The position numbers and the translations under genes were made by a program. This document shows positions 26,707 through 32,434 of a stretch of 32,434 nt of DNA, in pieces. The stretch comes from an uncultured Lachnospira sp. (GTDB lineage: Bacteria > Bacillota > Clostridia > Lachnospirales > Lachnospiraceae), in contig CANRBP010000005.1 in the NCBI GenBank assembly GCA_947628875.1, positions 1-32,434 of the forward strand, given 5' to 3'. Numbering within the stretch: position 1 is the first letter of the stretch; each line of letters opens with the position of its first letter. The notes under the pieces are model-generated. The model did not search any database. It was not told the DNA's origin and saw only the letters and a program-made list of their open reading frames with translations.

Positions 26707-28395
26707 TCAACGGTTCAGTATAAAAGTTTTCTCAAACGCTTCAGCGTTCATCGGCTTTCCGTAATAATAACCCTGTATGCAGTCAGGAGAGAGCGTCATC
26801 ACTTTGTCAAGCTCCGCCTGAGTTTCCACGCCTTCCACGCATATTTTTATGCCAAGGCTGTGCGCCATCTCAATGACATATTTTACAAGGATATAATTAT
26901 CATTTATCTCGTCAATGTTGTGGATAAACAGCCTGTCTATCTTAATAATGCTGAACGTCATATCTCGTATATATTTCAGGTTTGAGTAGCCTGTTCCAAA
27001 ATCGTCAATGGCAAGATCAAAACTCTGCCTGTTAAATGAATCAAGCACGCTTCTTACTGCATTATTGCTCTCGAGCTCGCCGCTCTCCGTCGCCTCAAAA
27101 ACGAGGTGGCAGTGATCCAGTCCGTGGTAATCCACGCATTCCAGCACATCTTTTAAAATATCGCTCTTTATGATCTGCACAAATGATAAATTAATGTTCA
27201 TCACATAATCCGGAACTGCTTCCACCCATTTTTTGCACTGTGAGACTGCCTGATCAATTATCCATCTTCCAAGCGGTATTATAAGCGAACTTTCCTCAAG
27301 CAGCGGCACAAACTCCACAGGCGACATAAAGCCGTACTTTGGGCTTGTCCAGCGTATCAGCGCCTCAGAACCGTGCAGCGTGTTATCCGCCGTATTTATC
27401 ACAGGCTGATAGTACAGCTCAAAGCCTTCAAAATTATTGGTTATGCTGCGCCTTAAACTTTCCTGTATATCAAGCTTGCGGATATAATTCTGGTAAACTT
27501 CCTCCGAGTATGCGGCAAATGTATTTTTTCCGCCAAGCTTTGCGCAGTGCAGCGCAAAACGCGCGTTATGCAGCACGGACTCAAGCGGATCCGTCTCGGT
27601 GTCAAATTCGCAGGCGCCTCCGGATATAGTGTAAAACAGCTGATATCCCTTCTGCTCTATATTTTTATCTACGTTGACGCGTATATTTTTATATAAGAGC
27701 TTGGCATCCTGAATGAAAGGCATCTTGCCGCCTGCGCAGAATATCGCAAATTCATCGCCGCGGAAACGGTAAATATGCTTGATATCCGCTATATTTTCTT
27801 TAATGCATGAAGCTATATCCGATAATACTTTATCGCCCATCTGCGTTCCATATTTTTCATTGATTTCTTTAAAATTGTCTGCGCCGATTAACAGTATAAA
27901 CCCCTGCGCACGCCCCTGCTGCTGGAGTTTCTTGTATTCCTGCGCCAGAACTACTTCGCTGTAAAGGCTTGTTATATTATCATATTTGTTTTTCTTGCCC
28001 AGTTCCGCTATGCTGCCAACCAAAAACAGGCACTTCTGATCCTTGTCATAAATGGTCTTGCCTTTGCAGCGGATCCATACCGGTTTCCCGTTTTTATTTA
28101 TCCACCGGTATTCCATGTTGTGTTCCGATATTTCTCTTTTTTTAAGACGGGACATATCCTCCTGCAATGCCGGCAGATCCTGATTGTAGATCACTTTTGA
28201 CAGGACATCTGAAGCATCGCTGAACATGTTTGTTTCCAGTGCAAACGCATTGACTGCCTGGCGGCTGATAGTGTAATAATCATTAGTCAGGTCGTATATA
28301 TACATATATTCATCTGTACAGTCGTCAATCACATTCAGGAGGTCTTCACATTTCATTACGCTTGATACTTTTTTATTTTTCCACATTCCCAACAC
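26707..28395 (-). CDS. PAS-GGDEF(degenerate)-EAL cyclic-di-GMP signalling protein
   Basis: PAS-like N-terminus (YRWINKNGKPVWIRCKGKTIYD), GGDEF-like YRFRGDEFAIF, EAL motifs SEALIRW, MNINLS, LVFEATES, AIDDFGTGYSNL, IIKIDRLFI, VEGVET, IQGYYYGKPM. Confidence 0.93.
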   Translation of the reverse strand: MLGMWKNKKVSSVMKCEDLLNVIDDCTDEYMYIYDLTNDYYTISRQAVNAFALETNMFSDASDVLSKVIYNQDLPALQEDMSRLKKREISEHNMEYRWINKNGKPVWIRCKGKTIYDKDQKCLFLVGSIAELGKKNKYDNITSLYSEVVLAQEYKKLQQQGRAQGFILLIGADNFKEINEKYGTQMGDKVLSDIASCIKENIADIKHIYRFRGDEFAIFCAGGKMPFIQDAKLLYKNIRVNVDKNIEQKGYQLFYTISGGACEFDTETDPLESVLHNARFALHCAKLGGKNTFAAYSEEVYQNYIRKLDIQESLRRSITNNFEGFELYYQPVINTADNTLHGSEALIRWTSPKYGFMSPVEFVPLLEESSLIIPLGRWIIDQAVSQCKKWVEAVPDYVMNINLSFVQIIKSDILKDVLECVDYHGLDHCHLVFEATESGELESNNAVRSVLDSFNRQSFDLAIDDFGTGYSNLKYIRDMTFSIIKIDRLFIHNIDEINDNYILVKYVIEMAHSLGIKICVEGVETQAELDKVMTLSPDCIQGYYYGKPMNAEAFEKTFILNR

Positions 28396-28414
28396 TCCCT
28401 ATTCCTGATTCATT

Positions 28415-29662
28415 TCATTGCCGGATCTGCCCGTTTCCCAGAATAATATACTTTCCTGTCGTCAGCGCATCAAGTCCCATAGGACCGCGCGCATGAATCT
28501 TCTGCGTGCTGATGCCGATCTCCGCTCCGAAGCCAAACTCAAAACCGTCCGTAAAACGCGTAGAGGCATTGACGTAAACTGCTGCCGCATCGATCTCGTC
28601 CAGGAACTTCTGAGCATGGCTGTAATTTTCCGTTATAATGGCCTCAGAATGGCCTGTATTGTACGTATTTATATGTTCAATAGCTTCTTCTATGCTGTCC
28701 ACGGTCTTTAGTGAAATGATGTAGTCCAGATATTCTTTGCCCCAGTCATCTTCGGACGCAGCTGTAATGCGGCTGTCCAGGCTGCATGCCCTCGCATCGC
28801 CCCGGATCTCGACATTTTTTTTGGCGAGGCAGTCTGTCAGCATGGGGATAAAAGATTCTGCAGCCGCTGAATGAACTACAAGCGATTCGCAGGCGTTGCA
28901 GACGCCTATCCGTTGGGTTTTTGCATTGTCAATTATCGCGCACGCCATATCAAGATCTGCAAATTCATCTACATAAATATGGCAGTTTCCGGTTCCTGTC
29001 TCAATAACCGGGACAGTGCTGTTTTGCACGACATTCTGTATAAGCCCGGCGCCGCCCCTTGGGATAATGACATCTACGTATGCATTCATGCGCATCAGTT
29101 CATTGACATATTTCCTATCCGTGTCGGTTATCAGCTGTATGGCATCAGGATCGAGGCCTGAGCCTGCCAGGCTTTCAGTGATGATCTCCACCAGAGCTCT
29201 GTTTGAGTTTATCGCATCGCTGCCGCCTCGCAGTATGACAGCATTGCCTGACTTAAAGGTAAGTCCGAAAGCATCAGCAGTCACATTCGGCCTGGACTCA
29301 TATATCATTGCAACAACGCCGAGCGGCACTTTCTTATAACCTATCCTGAGTCCGTTCGGACGTACCTTCACGCCTGTGATTTCACCGATCGGATCCGGCA
29401 GGCTGACAAGCTGCATAAGTCCCTGCGCCATTCCCTGTATGCGCGCATCTGTCAATGTCAGACGGTCTACAAGCGCCGGCTGCATATTGTTTTTAACAGC
29501 TTCATCAATATCTATCCGGTTTGCCGCCATGATTTTTTCCGACTGCGCCGCAATAGCCTCGGCCGCTGCACGCAGCGCCTCATTTTTTCTGGTAATATCC
29601 AGCTTTGCCATAAGCCTGGCAGCTTTTTGGGCACGTTTTCCTATGCATTCAAGTGATTCCAT
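28415..29662 (-). CDS. proA: Glutamate-5-semialdehyde dehydrogenase (gamma-glutamyl phosphate reductase)
   Basis: VPLGVVAMIYESRPNVTADAFGLTFKSGNAVILRGGSDA, RIGVCNACESLVVH (catalytic Cys), FGFGAEIGISTQKIHARGPMGLDALTT. Confidence 0.97.
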   Translation of the reverse strand: MESLECIGKRAQKAARLMAKLDITRKNEALRAAAEAIAAQSEKIMAANRIDIDEAVKNNMQPALVDRLTLTDARIQGMAQGLMQLVSLPDPIGEITGVKVRPNGLRIGYKKVPLGVVAMIYESRPNVTADAFGLTFKSGNAVILRGGSDAINSNRALVEIITESLAGSGLDPDAIQLITDTDRKYVNELMRMNAYVDVIIPRGGAGLIQNVVQNSTVPVIETGTGNCHIYVDEFADLDMACAIIDNAKTQRIGVCNACESLVVHSAAAESFIPMLTDCLAKKNVEIRGDARACSLDSRITAASEDDWGKEYLDYIISLKTVDSIEEAIEHINTYNTGHSEAIITENYSHAQKFLDEIDAAAVYVNASTRFTDGFEFGFGAEIGISTQKIHARGPMGLDALTTGKYIILGNGQIRQ

Positions 29663-30225
29663 GTTTCCTCCGTTCTGCAGATATCCTGCGTCTCCGTGAT
29701 GATGCGATCCGGTTTCCGGTCATGCGGTTCTGCCGCTATTGATTCCACGAGCTGGAAATCAAAACAGAGCGCTATTTTATAAAATTCCGTATGCGCGTTC
29801 AGGTAGCGGTCATAAAAACCTCCGCCATAGCCTGCCCTGTTGCACTGCCTGTCAAAAGCCAGTCCTGGCATAATCATCAGTCCGCCCTTTTCTTCCCACT
29901 CCGGCCGGAAATGATTGCACGGCTCTGGGATATTTTTTGTTCCCGGCACAAGCATGTCCAACGAGCTTATCTCGTGGAAGTGCATGTCAAGGCCGTAAAC
30001 CTTGGGAACAAGCACCGTCCGGCCTTGCGCAAGGCAGTCAGCGATCAATTCCCTGGTATCAAGCTCCCGGTTGCAGCTGACATAAACAAATATGCGCTCT
30101 GCTTCCTGAAATCTGTCCAATTCTTTCAGCCTGCAGATAGCCGCCCGGCTCCTGCTCCTTATGTCCTCGTCTGTATGCTTTTTTTTTTCAGTCCTGCCCC
30201 ACTGCCTGGCCTCTTCCTTCGTCAT
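29641..30225 (-). CDS. 5-formyltetrahydrofolate cyclo-ligase
   Basis: LIMPGLAFDRQCNRAGYGGGFYDRYL, LVPKVYGLDMHFHEI; overlaps the proA start by 22 nt. Confidence 0.93.
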   Translation of the reverse strand: MTKEEARQWGRTEKKKHTDEDIRSRSRAAICRLKELDRFQEAERIFVYVSCNRELDTRELIADCLAQGRTVLVPKVYGLDMHFHEISSLDMLVPGTKNIPEPCNHFRPEWEEKGGLMIMPGLAFDRQCNRAGYGGGFYDRYLNAHTEFYKIALCFDFQLVESIAAEPHDRKPDRIITETQDICRTEETWNHLNA

Positions 30226-30255
30226 CTGGCAGTTCCTTTCATTGATTTCTTAATA

Positions 30256-31395
30256 TTATGCCTTATTTCCCTTGCTGTTCGTAAATATCAGCAGTTCGTC
30301 AAAATGTGCAAGGCAATCCTCAAGCCTGCCTCGCGTCTTAAAAATAGCATGATGCATATCCGGAAAACGGAATACTTCTATATAGTCGTTTTCTGCCTGC
30401 ATAAAAAACATTTTCCGTACATGGCGCTGGGTAACAATAACATTGTCCGAAACATAACGCACCTTTACGTCATTTCTCAGCTTTATCTCGGTTTTCTGCG
30501 TATTCAGGTTGATAAAGCGAGTACCCTTCTCGGATTCCCGGCAGATGTACGGCACATTGTCGATCAGATAAATCCTGCTCAGATCCTCTAATCCGCCGCT
30601 GCTGTTGAGGCGGACTTTTTTAATCTTGTTCTCAACGTCATAAAGTATAACATCTTCGCTGCCGGAAGCTAAATCCTTTTTTTTATAAATCAGGCTGCCG
30701 CCGCAGCGTATTAAAATGGGCAGCACTGTCTGCCCATCGCTCTGGTCAAGTATGTCGATATAGACATTTTCAAGTCCAAGCACCAGATCCGAAACAAACT
30801 GATTTACATTGACAATGCCGATCATTTCATTGCTTATCTTAATAGCGCACTGATTGCCATCAAGTGCAATGATCCTGTCGATTCCCTTTTCTGTCAGCAG
30901 CGGATTGTATACATCCATGCTTTTTTTATTTTTTACATCATACAGCAGAAGCTCGAAATGCTGAGTTTCATCTTCAGCACTGCCGTATACAGTTTCAAAA
31001 AGGCAGTACATTCCATCAAATACAAAAACTTTCAGGAAAACCTGCTGTTTCAGCTGTTCCAGGCTTATCTTGCCTGTAAATAATACCTCCGGTTCTCCGT
31101 CAGCAGTGTTGTACCAGTAGTAATCCACTGCAAGCTCCTGTGCGTTTATCATTCTTGCTGACGTAAATACAAAATAGTCATGCTCTTTTTCGCCATATTG
31201 TATATCTGCAAGATTGAATTTTGGAATCTCCGGCAGTATCTCATACCGCTCATTAGTGGCAGGACTGAACATAAAAATTCTTTTCGCCTGAAAGCGGTCC
31301 AACTGCCGGGTATCATCAATCATCTGAAGAAGGAGCGCCCTGTTAAGCGGACTGTAGCTCCCTGCTTCAAAATTCTTGATTAATTTGATGTCCAT
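30256..31395 (-). CDS. Uncharacterised protein (~380 aa) in the proline operon
   Basis: Start MDIKLIKNF preceded by RBS GGAGG (31401-31405 on plus as cctcc). Tightly packed between proB and the cyclo-ligase gene; no family recognised. Confidence 0.8.
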   Translation of the reverse strand: MDIKLIKNFEAGSYSPLNRALLLQMIDDTRQLDRFQAKRIFMFSPATNERYEILPEIPKFNLADIQYGEKEHDYFVFTSARMINAQELAVDYYWYNTADGEPEVLFTGKISLEQLKQQVFLKVFVFDGMYCLFETVYGSAEDETQHFELLLYDVKNKKSMDVYNPLLTEKGIDRIIALDGNQCAIKISNEMIGIVNVNQFVSDLVLGLENVYIDILDQSDGQTVLPILIRCGGSLIYKKKDLASGSEDVILYDVENKIKKVRLNSSGGLEDLSRIYLIDNVPYICRESEKGTRFINLNTQKTEIKLRNDVKVRYVSDNVIVTQRHVRKMFFMQAENDYIEVFRFPDMHHAIFKTRGRLEDCLAHFDELLIFTNSKGNKA

Positions 31396-31422
31396 TAAAA
31401 CCTCCAACACATGTTTTGTAAT

Positions 31423-32277
31423 TTAAATCAGTTCCAGCAGATCAAACGACTGATCCTGATGCCTTAAAAACAGTGTCCCTACTTCTTCCCCATTCATAAT
31501 TGCCTGAATATTATCGAGCTTATTTCCATTCGTGATCACCATATCCACCCCAGAATTGTTAGCGATCTTCGCTGCGATAATCTTGGCTGCCATGCCGCCT
31601 GTGCCGACTCCGCTGCCTGATGATTCCTTCCCCATATGAATCAGGTCATCGCTTATATGCTCGACAAGGCTGATAAACTTTGCGCCTGGATTTTTATTTG
31701 GATCGTCCGTATACATTCCGTCAATATCCGACAGCAGAACTAAAAGATCTGCCTGGATAATGGAGGCAACGATTGCAGAGAGCCTGTCATTATCGCCAAA
31801 TGTCTGCACCTGCTCGATTTCTGATGTTGAAATGGTATCATTTTCATTGACGACCGGAATCGCGCCCATCTTCATCAGTTCATTAAATGTGTTTTCGGCA
31901 TTCTTGCGGCTTTCATCGTTCAGCATGACGCTTTTTGTCAGAAGAACCTGCGCGGCGACTGTGTTGTATTCCGCAAAAATCTTCTGATATACCATCATCA
32001 GCTTAGCCTGTCCGATAGCCGCACATGCCTGCTTCTCCGGAAGTCCTTCGGGCCGCCTGTGCATTCCTATTGTGTTGCGTCCGACTGCTATGGCACCGGA
32101 CGATACAAGCACGACATCCTTTCCGGAATTTTTCATATCCACCAGGATACGCACAAGCTTTTCAATCTTCAATAAATTCAGCCTGTCCGTCTCCGGGTGC
32201 ATAAGAGATGAAGATCCGATTTTTACCACAATTCTCTTTTTGGTTTTTAATGCTTCTCTTACGTTGCCCATAGCCAC
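31423..32277 (-). CDS. proB: Glutamate 5-kinase, short form without C-terminal PUA domain
   Basis: RIVVKIGSSSLMHPE, VLVSSGAIAVGRNTIG, PVVNENDTIS, TFGDNDRLSAIVA, GTGGMAAKIIAAKIA; ends soon after the kinase domain. Confidence 0.95.
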   Translation of the reverse strand: MAMGNVREALKTKKRIVVKIGSSSLMHPETDRLNLLKIEKLVRILVDMKNSGKDVVLVSSGAIAVGRNTIGMHRRPEGLPEKQACAAIGQAKLMMVYQKIFAEYNTVAAQVLLTKSVMLNDESRKNAENTFNELMKMGAIPVVNENDTISTSEIEQVQTFGDNDRLSAIVASIIQADLLVLLSDIDGMYTDDPNKNPGAKFISLVEHISDDLIHMGKESSGSGVGTGGMAAKIIAAKIANNSGVDMVITNGNKLDNIQAIMNGEEVGTLFLRHQDQSFDLLELI

Positions 32278-32336
32278 TCCTGAAGTAATCCAAATAAAAA
32301 TAATTTTTTATATTTTACACCATCTCGTTTAAAATG

Positions 32337-32434
32337 TCACCTGTCTTTCACAGAACTTTCAGAAATTCTCTGCGCAATCTGCTCCGCCGCCTTGATGCCG
32401 TCAACTGCGGCAGACGTGATGCCTCCTGCATATC
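32337..32434 (-). CDS. C-terminal fragment of a FAD-dependent oxidoreductase (truncated by window edge)
   Basis: Reverse translation ...YAGGITSAAVDGIKAAEQIAQRISESSVKDR* resembles the GAGYAGGI.SAA.DG FAD-binding C-terminus; only about 32 residues visible. Confidence 0.55.
   Translation of the reverse strand, partial: YAGGITSAAVDGIKAAEQIAQRISESSVKDR

Noticed and set aside
29791-30591. 266-aa plus-strand ORF across the cyclo-ligase gene and the unknown gene
   Set aside because: Antisense to two tightly packed genes, one clearly conserved; no independent evidence.
31423-32277. Short ProB lacking the PUA domain as a novelty
   Set aside because: PUA-less glutamate 5-kinases are known in many bacteria; catalytic motifs are intact.
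1-32434. CRISPR arrays, tRNA/rRNA genes, prophage or transposase genes
   Set aside because: No spaced direct-repeat array, cloverleaf/rRNA signature or mobile-element proteins recognised by reading both strands; the window looks like core chromosome.

Overview
The window looks like a chromosomal core region of a low-to-moderate GC Clostridia genome; the family (Lachnospiraceae-like) is an inference from gene content. Almost every gene is on the minus strand. The one well-supported plus-strand gene is a small DUF378-type membrane protein at 7844-8062. In transcription order (right to left) the blocks are: end of a FAD-dependent oxidoreductase; proB, an uncharacterised 384-aa gene, 5-formyl-THF cyclo-ligase, proA, PAS-GGDEF-EAL; miaB, mutS, mutL, miaA, methionine gamma-lyase-like PLP enzyme; DUF4321-type gene, radC, mreB, mreC, mreD, PBP2, minC, minD, minE, rodA, MGS-like gene; HlyD-like gene, yggS, sepF; aroB, lspA, rluA-type, an unknown 182-aa gene, a cytidylate-kinase-like gene and a truncated L,D-transpeptidase-like gene. 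I found no CRISPR array, transposon, phage, tRNA or rRNA. The most interesting signal is that several family members keep their fold signatures but have lost catalytic residues when aligned by eye to canonical motifs. These are an L,D-transpeptidase-like protein without the SHGC motif, a methylglyoxal-synthase-like protein with D71T and D101N, a MreB with E140K and D162N, and a GGDEF domain degenerate at several motifs beside an intact EAL domain. DNA-level curiosities are a near-perfect 77-bp palindrome built of 9-bp units inside the mutL linker, three 17-bp-period mini-palindromes just upstream of aroB, and related GGCTGCTGCA hairpins at operon ends.
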